Assembly (NCBI GenBank): GCA_030765645.1
Contig: JAVCCE010000008.1
Coordinates: 23,793 to 87,792 of the forward strand
Direction: 5' to 3'
Length of the DNA stretch: 64,000 nucleotides
Source of the DNA: Candidatus Hinthialibacter antarcticus
GTDB lineage: Bacteria > Hinthialibacterota > Hinthialibacteria > Hinthialibacterales > Hinthialibacteraceae
Both the position numbers and the translations under genes were made by a program. Shown in pieces: positions 35,732-43,952 of the stretch (position 1 is the first letter of the stretch; each line of letters starts with the position of its first letter). The notes under the pieces were generated by a model. It ran no database searches. It worked only from the letters and a program-made list of their open reading frames with translations, and was not told where the DNA came from.

Positions 35732-37051
35732 ATGATGTTAGACGCGCTGAAATCACGAATCAAAAACCGCGAAGCTGTCGTCGGGGTGGTGGGGTTGGGT
35801 TACGTTGGGTTGCCCATCGTGATGATTACGACGCAAGCAGGATTCCGAACCATTGGGTTTGATATAGATAACAAAAAAGTTGAGTCCTTACAAAAAGGGG
35901 AATCTTATATTCACCATATTCCCTCAGACGATATCAAAAAATTACGCGATGGCGGTTTGTTTGAAGCGACCACTGCGTATAAGCGTTTATCCGATGTGGA
36001 TGCAATTCTCATTTGCGTACCAACGCCGTTGAACGAATTCCGCGAGCCTGATCTCGCCGCCGTTGATGCAACCGCAGATGCGATTGCTGAAACGCTTCGT
36101 AAAGGGCAGCTGGTTATTTTAGAAAGCACGACCTACCCCGGTACCACAGAAGAACGCATCCGTCCGCGTTTAGAAGAAAAAGGCTTTAAGGCGGGTGAAG
36201 ATTTCTTCTTGACCTATTCGCCTGAGCGTGAAGACCCGGGCAGAAAAGACCATACCACCCGAACGATTCCGAAGGTGTTTGGCGGGACAACGCCAAATTG
36301 TCTTGATGCGGGTACGACCTTATATGAATGTATTTTTGAAACGGTTGTGCAAGTATCCTCGACGCAAGCGGCGGAATTGACGAAGTTGCTGGAGAATATT
36401 TTCCGCTCCGTCAACATCGCTTTAGTGAACGAACTCAAAATGCTCTGCGACCGCATGGACATCGACGTGTGGGAAGTCATTGGCGCCGCGTCAACCAAAC
36501 CGTTTGGCTACCAACCATTTTATCCTGGCCCTGGATTGGGCGGACACTGTATTCCCATAGATCCATTTTATCTTACTTGGAAAGCGCGCGAGTATGAATT
36601 TTCGACCCGCTTCATTGAGCTCGCTGGCGAAGTGAATACGGGAATGCCGCGTTTTGTCGTCGGTAAATTGGTCGAAACATTAGCGAAATCCGGCGTCTTA
36701 ATTAAGGACGCTAAAATTCTTGTCCTTGGCGTTGCATACAAAAAAGACGTTGATGATGTGCGCGAATCGCCTGCGCTTAAGGTCGTTGAAATAATGAAAG
36801 AATGGAATATGGATGTGAGTTACCATGATCCGTATATTCCTGTGTATCCCAAAGGCCGCCATGGCGATCTTGGGCTTTCTTCGGTTCCTCTCACGAAAGA
36901 GACAGTAGAAAATTCGGACGCGGTATTTATCTTGACCGACCATAATTGCATCGACTATTCGTGGGTGGTTGAACACGCAAAGATAGTAGTTGATACGCGC
37001 AACGCCACCAAAGACGTTGCAAATCACCGGGAGAAAATAGTTAAGGCGTAA
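35732..37051 (+). CDS. Nucleotide-sugar dehydrogenase (UDP-GlcNAc 6-dehydrogenase-like, WbpA/WecC group)
   Basis: The 439-residue protein has the NAD motif GLGYVGLP (about residues 20-27) and the catalytic Cys in GPGLGGHCIPIDPFYL. The GHCIPIDP form is the one found in UDP-N-acetyl-hexosamine dehydrogenases, and differs from the GGSCFPKD of the Ugd at 1809. It would make an N-acetyl-hexosaminuronic acid donor. It starts an operon with a methyltransferase (1-nt overlap) and an LptB-type ATPase. Confidence 0.9.
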   Translation: MMLDALKSRIKNREAVVGVVGLGYVGLPIVMITTQAGFRTIGFDIDNKKVESLQKGESYIHHIPSDDIKKLRDGGLFEATTAYKRLSDVDAILICVPTPLNEFREPDLAAVDATADAIAETLRKGQLVILESTTYPGTTEERIRPRLEEKGFKAGEDFFLTYSPEREDPGRKDHTTRTIPKVFGGTTPNCLDAGTTLYECIFETVVQVSSTQAAELTKLLENIFRSVNIALVNELKMLCDRMDIDVWEVIGAASTKPFGYQPFYPGPGLGGHCIPIDPFYLTWKAREYEFSTRFIELAGEVNTGMPRFVVGKLVETLAKSGVLIKDAKILVLGVAYKKDVDDVRESPALKVVEIMKEWNMDVSYHDPYIPVYPKGRHGDLGLSSVPLTKETVENSDAVFILTDHNCIDYSWVVEHAKIVVDTRNATKDVANHREKIVKA

Positions 37052-37881
37052 TGATGAACCAAGAGACGTCGCGGGAGCAGGTCGCTCATGATCTGAAACG
37101 CTACTATCAGACTAGCACGCTTTACCGCGACGATCTTCAGACGCATGATGAGCGTTTTCTGGAGCCGTATCTCATATTAATTGAACGCTACGTTCAACCG
37201 CCTGCGCGTGTGTTGGACGTAGGCTGCGGGACGGCGCTTTCAACCCGGATGTTGATGCAGCGCGGGTTTGATACCGTTGGCGTTGACCTTTCGCCGCTGT
37301 TTTTGCGCGTCGAAAAAGAAAGCCATCCCGCGACGGATTTGTCTGCTGCCGACGCGACCCAACTTCCATTTGAGGACGAGTCGTTCGACGTGGTTGCTGC
37401 GTTTGAATTTATTGAACACGCGCCGAATGTTCCCGCGTTGTTGGATGAACTCAAACGTGTGCTGCGGCCGCAAGGATTCTTATTCTTTCATTCGCCAAAC
37501 CTCATCTCACCCTACCTGCCCGCGTATGACATCGCCCGAATGATGTGTGGCGGAGAGGGGCGCCCCGTGTTTGCTGAGACTCTTTCGCAAGCCTGGGGAT
37601 GGTTGGGTGGAAATTTAATGTTATCTCTTAAAAAATGGGCGCATCCAAAACCCGGCTTTACCTACCGGGACCCGGATTTGTCCGAACGCCGCATCGGAGG
37701 CGACGCCGACAGCGTCTATCTGGCAAACCCGCTGGATTTGGCGTCGTATTTAAAACGACATGGGTTTATCATTGACCAACGCGCTCATGCCATGAGCTTT
37801 AAGAACAAAGTCTTGGCTGCGGTAACGCCGAATTTTGCGCCTTACATGGGATTGGTCGCCCACAAACGGAGCCGAACATGA
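37051..37881 (+). CDS. Class I SAM-dependent methyltransferase
   Basis: The 276-residue protein has SAM motif I VLDVGCGTALSTR (about residues 50-62). The downstream FEDESFDVVAAFEFIEHAP and ELKRVLRPQGFLFFHSPN are typical of the Methyltransf_11/UbiE-like fold. Its ATG overlaps the last base of the dehydrogenase gene and its stop overlaps the lptB start (ATGA). The gene context suggests modification of a polysaccharide or lipid intermediate; the true substrate is unknown. Confidence 0.85.
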   Translation: MMNQETSREQVAHDLKRYYQTSTLYRDDLQTHDERFLEPYLILIERYVQPPARVLDVGCGTALSTRMLMQRGFDTVGVDLSPLFLRVEKESHPATDLSAADATQLPFEDESFDVVAAFEFIEHAPNVPALLDELKRVLRPQGFLFFHSPNLISPYLPAYDIARMMCGGEGRPVFAETLSQAWGWLGGNLMLSLKKWAHPKPGFTYRDPDLSERRIGGDADSVYLANPLDLASYLKRHGFIIDQRAHAMSFKNKVLAAVTPNFAPYMGLVAHKRSRT

Positions 37882-38627
37882 GAGGCAAGAACGCGCCCAT
37901 TCTAGAAGCTCGCTCGTTGGTGAAGCGCTTTGGCGCCCGCACTGTGGTGAATCAAGTAAGCGTTGAAGTTCACGCCCGCGAAATTGTAGGACTGTTAGGC
38001 CCTAACGGAGCAGGCAAGACAACCTCGTTCCGTATGATTATGGGTATCTTGGCGCCGGATGATGGAGAGATTTTTCTAGACGGCGTCGATATCGCCCGGC
38101 GAACATTAACGCAACGCGCGCGCATGGGCGTCGGGTATTTGGCGCAAGAGCCGTCCATCTTTCGCCGTCTGACCATTGAGCAAAATATCATGGTTGTGTT
38201 AGAAAACATGCCCTTAAGCGCATCCGAACGCAATGCGCATTGTCGTCAATTGCTTAAAGAAGCCGAACTCACTCACCTATTGGGCCGCAAGGCGGAGACG
38301 CTTTCGGGCGGCGAAAAACGCCGATTAGAAATTTGTCGCGCCTTGGCTGCGCGCCCTCGAATCTTACTACTGGATGAGCCGTTTTCCGGCGTGGACCCGA
38401 TTGCGGTGTCGGAACTACAAGACATCATTCAAAAACTCAAAGAACGCGGTCTTGGTATTTTGATTACCGACCATAGCGTACGTGAAACGTTGGAAGTGAC
38501 TGACCGCTCTTACATTATTCACGAAGGCAAAATCCTCACCCAGGGTTCCGCAAATAAACTGGTCAAAGACCCCATTGTGAGAGAGACATACCTGGGTGAA
38601 AAGTTTTATTATCGTGACGAAAAGTAA
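37878..38627 (+). CDS. lptB: LPS-export ABC transporter ATPase LptB
   Basis: The 249-residue ABC ATPase has Walker A GPNGAGKTTSF, Q-loop LAQEPSIFRRLT, signature LSGGEKRRLEICRAL, Walker B ILLLDEPFSGVDP and switch ITDHSVRET. The LAQEPSIFR and FSGVDPIAV segments match LptB more closely than the branched-chain amino-acid LivF/LivG ATPases. It powers lipopolysaccharide extraction with LptFG. It overlaps the methyltransferase by 4 nt. No lptA or lptC is adjacent. Confidence 0.92.
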   Translation: MRGKNAPILEARSLVKRFGARTVVNQVSVEVHAREIVGLLGPNGAGKTTSFRMIMGILAPDDGEIFLDGVDIARRTLTQRARMGVGYLAQEPSIFRRLTIEQNIMVVLENMPLSASERNAHCRQLLKEAELTHLLGRKAETLSGGEKRRLEICRALAARPRILLLDEPFSGVDPIAVSELQDIIQKLKERGLGILITDHSVRETLEVTDRSYIIHEGKILTQGSANKLVKDPIVRETYLGEKFYYRDEK

Positions 38628-38686
38628 TTAGAGAGAATCCGTATTTTCGAGTCTCGCATATAATGTGGGTAAACTTGTTATAGGAA

Positions 38687-39148
38687 ATGATTGTGCGCAA
38701 AAGCAGCCCAAAGGAAATTGAAGAGCGGATTCAAGAGTTTAATTCCCTTTGCCGGGAACACGGCCTCAAAGTAACTCATCAAAGAATTGAAATCTATCGC
38801 GCGTTGCTTGAATCAGACGATCATCCGACTGCGGAAGATGTCTATAACCGCATTCGCGATAAAATTCCAATGGTTTCGGTTGACACCATTTACCGCACAC
38901 TCGCGCTCTTTGAAGAACACAAACTTATTTCACGAGTTCAGTGCTTATCAGATAAAGGGCGCTTTGATAAAAATTTGGATAAACACCACCATTTTATTTG
39001 CGTAGAATGTAAGTCGGTTTTTGATTTTTATTGGCCTGAATTTGAGAAAATTTCTTTGCCCAAAAGCGCAAAAGAATATGGCAAGATTATGAATGAAAAA
39101 GTTGAACTGATGGGCGTCTGCAATAAATGCCAAAATTACAATGAGTGA
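38687..39148 (+). CDS. Fur/PerR-family metalloregulator
   Basis: The 153-residue protein has the Fur DNA-binding winged helix (HGLKVTHQRIEIYRALLES..., then VSVDTIYRTLALFEEHKLI). A dimerisation domain follows with HHHFICVECKSVFDF and a second CNKC pair, giving the structural zinc site CxxC...CxxC. It could sense iron, peroxide, zinc or manganese; sequence alone does not say which. It lies 59 nt after lptB and may be transcribed separately. Confidence 0.93.
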   Translation: MIVRKSSPKEIEERIQEFNSLCREHGLKVTHQRIEIYRALLESDDHPTAEDVYNRIRDKIPMVSVDTIYRTLALFEEHKLISRVQCLSDKGRFDKNLDKHHHFICVECKSVFDFYWPEFEKISLPKSAKEYGKIMNEKVELMGVCNKCQNYNE

Positions 39149-39236
39149 ATCTCCCCTAGATTTTTTCTGCATTGCAAATAAGAGCAATTCTTTTTAAAGA
39201 TTATATATTATCTGGGTGGAGGGGACAACGTGCTGT

Positions 39237-41099
39237 CTAATTCAATTGAATTTCAACGACATGGATGTCGCGTTCGCGATCTTTGGCGGTTGTGATGATG
39301 TTGCCCTCTGCGTCTGACGCGACGCTTTGTCCGCCATAAATCCAACCCGTCCATGGACCTTTGCTGATGGCGCCGACAAGGTCGGTTCCGACTAACGGGG
39401 CGCCGATGGTCAACGCTGCGCGGGATACCGTCTTCTCGAGTTCTTCTCCATGGCGCGGCCATTTGTCTTCCGGCGCCGCCCATCCATACGGAACAAGCAC
39501 TAAGTTGGGTTTTAATTTTGCCATTCGTTGAAGGTTTTCTTCAATGAAACTATCCGCGCAAATCAACAATCCAATTCGCCCGAATTTTGTATCAACAACT
39601 TTGATGTCGGTTCCAGGCTGATAAGACGGCGTCATCAATTCGGAGAGGATATTCATCTTGCGATGCTTGAGGAGGATACTCCCTTGATCGTCGATTAGAA
39701 TCGCAGAGTCATGTAAATCGGCGCCATTTTTTTCCGCAAGGCCGATACAGATATAAATAGAATAATGTTTCGCCAATTGGCAGAGCCGGTTGCTGTCGTC
39801 GCCCGGGATGGGGAACGCCCGCTCATGAGCGTCGCTGTTGACCCAGCCTAAAATCGCGGTTTCTGGAAAGCAAATAATCTCTGCATTTGAGGCTTTCGCT
39901 TCCTGTATCGCGTTTTCAATGCGTACAAAATTTCCTTCGCGGTCGCCGTCGAGGCAGAAGATTTGCGCCATCGCCACGCGGACGGAATCTGGAGGATTTG
40001 ACATAGACTGCTCCTTCTTTGACGGCGTAATGACCGCGCTGGTGAGTAAGCGAAAGGCTTCGTTCAGCGGGTGAGGCTCTTCGGGCATATCGCCGATGCG
40101 TGAATCGTTCCACGAAATGACGATATCGAGGCCGGGCAAGACTGCCATGCCGCGCATTCCATTGCGGTGGCCCAGGGCGGAGAACACGTCATGCGGCGCA
40201 TCAGGCCAGCGCCGTTCGCTTTTTGCATTGACGCCGTTGATCCACCATAGCCAACTATAACTACCAACATGGTCGCATTGATTATCGGGGATGCGCTCAG
40301 AGCCAAGTGAACGCTGGCCTGCAATCATATCCGCTGCTTGTTTTCCTGCTCGCGGAAGGTCGGCGGGCAAGGGTGAAGTGATCGCTTGTTTGGCTAACGC
40401 TGCATCGAGTAAGCGCTTTTCGCCCCATGCTCCATCATGTTGATACAACAGCCCAAAGCGGGCAAAGTCTCTCGGCGAAATCGAGACGCGGCCCGGACGA
40501 TTTCCTGACCCGAAGGCCATCATACTGGGATTGTCCTGACATTGAATCAAATCAGTGAGCATTGGATGAAATACGGTTTCATCCACATTTTCAAACTCTG
40601 CTTTGTAAACGCCTTTAAACAGGCTGTCCCAGAAAAGCGCCATCTGCCAGTCGTTATAGGCGAATGCGGTTCCAGGGGCTTCAACCAACCCATAGCAAGA
40701 AATCTGGTTCGCCATGTGTCGCCATGTGATTTTACGGTCAGGATATCCCTTGTCAGCATTAATGTCATTCAGGCGAGGCTCTAATTCAACAACGGGCTGG
40801 TCGAGGTTGGGGATGCGCTTGTCTTCCAGCGCTTTAAACAGAAAATGCGAAAACAACGGTTTACAGGCGGAGGCCACGTCGCCGCGTTTTTTATAATTGC
40901 CCCATGTATAAACCTGGTATCCATGCCGGGCGATGAAACCGCGTCCGCCGAGGTATTCGGCGACTTTGTCTAATGTCGCTTGCTCTAGTTCGACTTCTTG
41001 CGGAGAACGCGTTTTCCATTCAGCGCCGGGAAGCGTTTGCTCAAGCGCGAACGCGGGAAGTCCAAGCATGATTGCCGCAATTAGTCCCCAGTATTTCAT
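39237..41099 (-). CDS. Secreted fusion: serine beta-lactamase-like domain plus carbon-nitrogen hydrolase
   Basis: The 620-residue protein has a signal peptide (MKYWGLIAAIMLGLPAFA). A class-C beta-lactamase/serine hydrolase-like domain covers about residues 30-350, with S77-A-C-K80 as the SxxK motif and Y148-N-D in place of the usual YxN. A nitrilase-superfamily domain covers residues 366-620 with the complete Glu-Lys-Cys triad E413, K481 and C514 (in CFPETAILGW, KHRKMNI, LLICADSF). The linker codons encode an AAGGAG ribosome-binding site 6 nt before Met366, so a free cytoplasmic nitrilase could also be made. It is divergent from the oxidoreductase at 41240. Substrates are unknown. Confidence 0.85.
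   Translation of the reverse strand: MKYWGLIAAIMLGLPAFALEQTLPGAEWKTRSPQEVELEQATLDKVAEYLGGRGFIARHGYQVYTWGNYKKRGDVASACKPLFSHFLFKALEDKRIPNLDQPVVELEPRLNDINADKGYPDRKITWRHMANQISCYGLVEAPGTAFAYNDWQMALFWDSLFKGVYKAEFENVDETVFHPMLTDLIQCQDNPSMMAFGSGNRPGRVSISPRDFARFGLLYQHDGAWGEKRLLDAALAKQAITSPLPADLPRAGKQAADMIAGQRSLGSERIPDNQCDHVGSYSWLWWINGVNAKSERRWPDAPHDVFSALGHRNGMRGMAVLPGLDIVISWNDSRIGDMPEEPHPLNEAFRLLTSAVITPSKKEQSMSNPPDSVRVAMAQIFCLDGDREGNFVRIENAIQEAKASNAEIICFPETAILGWVNSDAHERAFPIPGDDSNRLCQLAKHYSIYICIGLAEKNGADLHDSAILIDDQGSILLKHRKMNILSELMTPSYQPGTDIKVVDTKFGRIGLLICADSFIEENLQRMAKLKPNLVLVPYGWAAPEDKWPRHGEELEKTVSRAALTIGAPLVGTDLVGAISKGPWTGWIYGGQSVASDAEGNIITTAKDRERDIHVVEIQLN
40002..40016 (-). promoter_or_regulatory. 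Internal ribosome-binding site and start within the fusion gene
   Basis: On the minus strand AAGGAG (40016-40011) is followed by a 6-nt spacer and ATG (40004-40002). These lie in frame with the upstream hydrolase domain and at the exact N-terminal border of the nitrilase domain. Either it is a relic of two former adjacent genes or it still directs separate translation of the 255-residue nitrilase. Confidence 0.6.
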
Positions 41100-41239
41100 T
41101 CTCTAATCTCCCTGCGTATTTTTTACACTGTATCAAAAATAGCGGAAAGCATCCAGGTAGTTTTACTGCAATGGCTTTGCGTGAGTATGTTGCCTGTGGT
41201 ATTTTGGTGCAAGCATGAATTGAACATTGGGAGGCATCC

Positions 41240-42466
41240 ATGAACGAGAATAACAATCAGAAATCAAAACGGCGAGACTTTATTCAATCTTCAGCAGTTG
41301 GCGCAGCGGGCTTGGTGTTAGTTAGCCCCAAAACGGCGTTCAGCGCGACGGCGAATTCAAAAATCGAGTTTGGCGTCATTGGCTGTGGAGGCCGTGGGCA
41401 GTTTATCACGCGAAAATTATTTCAAAATGCAGAAGATGACGTGCAGATTGTTGCCATACAAGACCCGTTTAAAGACCGCACCACTCAAATGACAGACCGC
41501 TACCCCATTGATGATGCGCGGGTCTATACGGGTATGGACGCTTACAAGGGATTGCTCGATCAGAACCTCGACGCAGTCGTCGTCACCAGCCCACCGTATT
41601 TTCACCCTCAGCAAGTCAAGGAGGTAGTCGATGCAGGCAAGCACGTCTGGATCGCCAAGCCGGTGGCGGTGGATGTCCCCGGGTGCCAAAGTATTTTAGA
41701 GAGTTCCAAAAAAGCGAAGGGCAAGTCGAATTTTCTGGTTGACTTCCAGACTCGCAATAGCCCGAATTTTAAAGAATGTATGAAGCGCGTCCATGCGGGC
41801 GCTATCGGCGAGCCAGTCTTGGGGCATGTCTACTATCATGCTGGACGGCTTGGCGCGCGTCCGTCAGAGGGGATGTCGAAAGGCGAGGCTCGGCTACGCA
41901 ATTGGATGTTCGATATCAAACTTTCAGGCGATATTATCGTTGAACAAAATGTTCACGTTTTAGATGTTGGTAATTGGTTCCAGAAAGACGCGCACCCAAT
42001 CAAAGCCGTCGGTACCGGTGGACGCAAAGCGCGGACGGACATCGGAGATTGCTGGGACCATTTTGTGATTGCCTTTACCTATCCAAACGATGTGAAAATC
42101 GACTTCAGTTCCGCGCAGTTTACCAAAGGCTATGACGACCTCTGCGCCCGCATGTATGGCAGCAAAGGCACGGCGGAGACGCACTACTGCGGCGCGCAGT
42201 GGGGCAGAGGCCCGGTTTCGATCTTCGGCGACAACCCCTGGCCGGGCGTCGAACGCGACAACACTTGGGATAGCGGCGTCGATAATAATGTGAAAGATTT
42301 CATCGCGGGCGCCCGCTCTGGCAAATTCGTGAATCACGGCGACTATGCGGTCAGTTCAACTCTCACAGGCGTCTTGGGGCGCACCGCCGCCTATTCTGGC
42401 GAAGAAGTCACCTGGGATGAAATGATGAAGAAGAACGAAAAGTTTGACGCAGGACTGAAGTTGTAA
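41240..42466 (+). CDS. Tat-exported Gfo/Idh/MocA-family oxidoreductase
   Basis: The 408-residue protein has a twin-arginine signal (KRRDFIQSSAVGAAGLVLVS, residues 10-29). The NAD(P)-binding Rossmann fold follows, with EFGVIGCGGRGQFI, and the catalytic Lys is in HVWIAKPVAVD. The C-terminal alpha/beta domain is complete. Exported members of this family oxidise sugars or glycosides with tightly bound cofactor. Such a product (3-keto sugar) could feed the DUF1080 protein at 28212; this link is inference. GGGAGG precedes ATG. The gene is convergent with the propeller protein at 42538. Confidence 0.92.
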   Translation: MNENNNQKSKRRDFIQSSAVGAAGLVLVSPKTAFSATANSKIEFGVIGCGGRGQFITRKLFQNAEDDVQIVAIQDPFKDRTTQMTDRYPIDDARVYTGMDAYKGLLDQNLDAVVVTSPPYFHPQQVKEVVDAGKHVWIAKPVAVDVPGCQSILESSKKAKGKSNFLVDFQTRNSPNFKECMKRVHAGAIGEPVLGHVYYHAGRLGARPSEGMSKGEARLRNWMFDIKLSGDIIVEQNVHVLDVGNWFQKDAHPIKAVGTGGRKARTDIGDCWDHFVIAFTYPNDVKIDFSSAQFTKGYDDLCARMYGSKGTAETHYCGAQWGRGPVSIFGDNPWPGVERDNTWDSGVDNNVKDFIAGARSGKFVNHGDYAVSSTLTGVLGRTAAYSGEEVTWDEMMKKNEKFDAGLKL

Positions 42467-42472
42467 GCCGGG

Positions 42473-42512
42473 TAGGGTGGGCGCAAATTGTATAGCAATT
42501 TAGCCCACCCTA
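42473..42512. terminator. Hairpin between convergent genes
   Basis: A 10-bp stem TAGGGTGGGC (42473-42482) pairs with GCCCACCCTA (42503-42512). After a small internal bulge, AAATTG pairs with CAATTT around a TATAG loop. It sits 6 nt after the oxidoreductase stop and 25 nt from the convergent stop, so it probably ends both transcripts. The GTAGGGTGGGC core also resembles widespread short palindromic repeats. Confidence 0.6.
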
Positions 42513-42537
42513 TTACTCCATTATTATGGCGTACGTT

Positions 42538-43884
42538 TCAATAACACTCCCAGTTGGCGGCGGCGGATTCCTCGTTGATCGTCGCAACATAGACGTCATG
42601 TCCCCAATATGTTGCAGGAAGGCTTATTTCTGATTCGTCTTCGGGAACTAAGGGATAACCGACAGAAAATGCCACGTTAGAACCATCGTAAGACGGATAA
42701 AACCAGCTAGAGACACTCATGTACGGGTGAGACACTACAAGGATGGCTTTTTGAGTTTCGCGGTCATAGCGATAAATATTTTTTTGTCTTGCGAAAAACA
42801 AATAACGTCCATTCTTTGTCATTTTGACATTATTCCATCCTTCATTTAATAATGCACCGAATTCGTTCTGCATCGGAACCACTTCCAAGGCTTGTTCGAT
42901 TCGATCAAGAATATATAAATTCCAGGTTACAGGTTTTCCGTCAAAGACTAACACCGTTTCGGGACTAATATTGGTGGCATTGGAAAAGAAAAATATATAT
43001 CGTCCATCTCCGCTGATCGTTAAAAATCTTACATCAGCATTGGCCTCATTCCCCTCCTCATCGGCTGAGAGTAATTTCACTTCTCGGGATTCACGGTCAT
43101 ACAAATACGCCATTATAGGGCTTTTAAAATCAGTTATATTTTTTGTGAACACGATAAATCGTCCATCATCACTAATGTCGAATTCGCTTGGTCTACCATA
43201 AAGGGGGGCGCCCTGGTCATTGCGCCAGTAGTCGCCTAATTGGCCTTTTTCAATATCATAAATAAAAAATCCCCAATCGAGGAATTCTTGGCTCTCTGGA
43301 ATGATCAGCGGGTCTTTGGAACGGCAAAGTATTTTTGCATTGTTAAAGAATTTAAACGTATAACCCATTGATAATATTTTGTTGTCATCATACAAGTTGG
43401 TGAATGTAAGTTTGTTTTTCACTCGATCATAGTGATAGATGTTTTCCAGGTAGATGTTTTGAATAGACGGAATGGCGTCTGTCACATTTGAAATGTAAGC
43501 AACGGCGGAGGCATCAGGCGACAACTGGCCATACAGCGCATTGGCCTTTAACATTTGGCTGCCGTCTTCTTTCACCGAAACCCGCTCAATCTCGCCGCTT
43601 TCGCGGTCATACAAAAATTGGTCATAGCCATAGGTAAACTTCAATGGCCCCAAAAATGTTTCGCCAACCGATTTCTCTCTATTGGTGTCATCATCAACGA
43701 TCCCATTCTCATGGCTATAAAAAAGAACATACCGTCCGTCACTAGAGATATCGCTGGGAAACGAGTAACCGACCGCGCTGCCGTCTGGGTATTTTGAAAT
43801 CAATTCATACTCAATTTCGACCGCACATACAGAAAGATAACTGACAATGAATAATAACGAGATAATGAACGCTATTTGTTTCAT
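42538..43884 (-). CDS. Secreted beta-propeller protein (PD40/TolB-like)
   Basis: The 448-residue protein has a signal peptide (MKQIAFIISLLFIVSYLSVC). At least five repeats follow of the type S-x-DGRYVLF(Y/F)S...YDRES, for example SSDGRYVLFYSHENG, SDDGRFIVFTKNITD, SGDGRYIFFFSNATN and TKNGRYLFFARQKN. These are WD40-like PD40 blades of a TolB-type propeller. TolB-type propellers in secreted proteins usually mediate binding. AGGAG lies 8 nt before ATG. The base composition is more AT-rich than the housekeeping genes nearby. Confidence 0.82.
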   Translation of the reverse strand: MKQIAFIISLLFIVSYLSVCAVEIEYELISKYPDGSAVGYSFPSDISSDGRYVLFYSHENGIVDDDTNREKSVGETFLGPLKFTYGYDQFLYDRESGEIERVSVKEDGSQMLKANALYGQLSPDASAVAYISNVTDAIPSIQNIYLENIYHYDRVKNKLTFTNLYDDNKILSMGYTFKFFNNAKILCRSKDPLIIPESQEFLDWGFFIYDIEKGQLGDYWRNDQGAPLYGRPSEFDISDDGRFIVFTKNITDFKSPIMAYLYDRESREVKLLSADEEGNEANADVRFLTISGDGRYIFFFSNATNISPETVLVFDGKPVTWNLYILDRIEQALEVVPMQNEFGALLNEGWNNVKMTKNGRYLFFARQKNIYRYDRETQKAILVVSHPYMSVSSWFYPSYDGSNVAFSVGYPLVPEDESEISLPATYWGHDVYVATINEESAAANWECY

Positions 43885-43905
43885 GATTTATGCTCCTTTT
43901 AAGAT

Positions 43906-43937
43906 AGTGCGGTCGAGAGATATCCCCCGACCGCACT
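43906..43937. other. 10-bp perfect hairpin before the propeller gene
   Basis: AGTGCGGTCG (43906-43915) and CGACCGCACT (43928-43937) pair perfectly around a 12-nt loop. It lies between two same-strand secreted-protein genes, 8 nt upstream of the ribosome-binding site of the downstream one. There is no T-tract on the minus strand, so it could be an attenuator, a processing or stability element, or a protein-binding palindrome. Confidence 0.5.
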
Positions 43938-43952
43938 GATACACAAGCAATA

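Noticed and set aside
39170..39195. ATTGC...GCAAT hairpin with TCTTTTT after the Fur gene
   Set aside because: The stem is only five base pairs and AT-rich; too weak to call a terminator.
39230..39295. GGAGGGGACAAC followed by GTG, the same start context as the FlgG-like gene at 46326
   Set aside because: The frame has only 21 codons, lies antisense to the end of the fusion gene and shows no similarity to the FlgG-like protein; possibly a relic of a lost gene, but not supportable.
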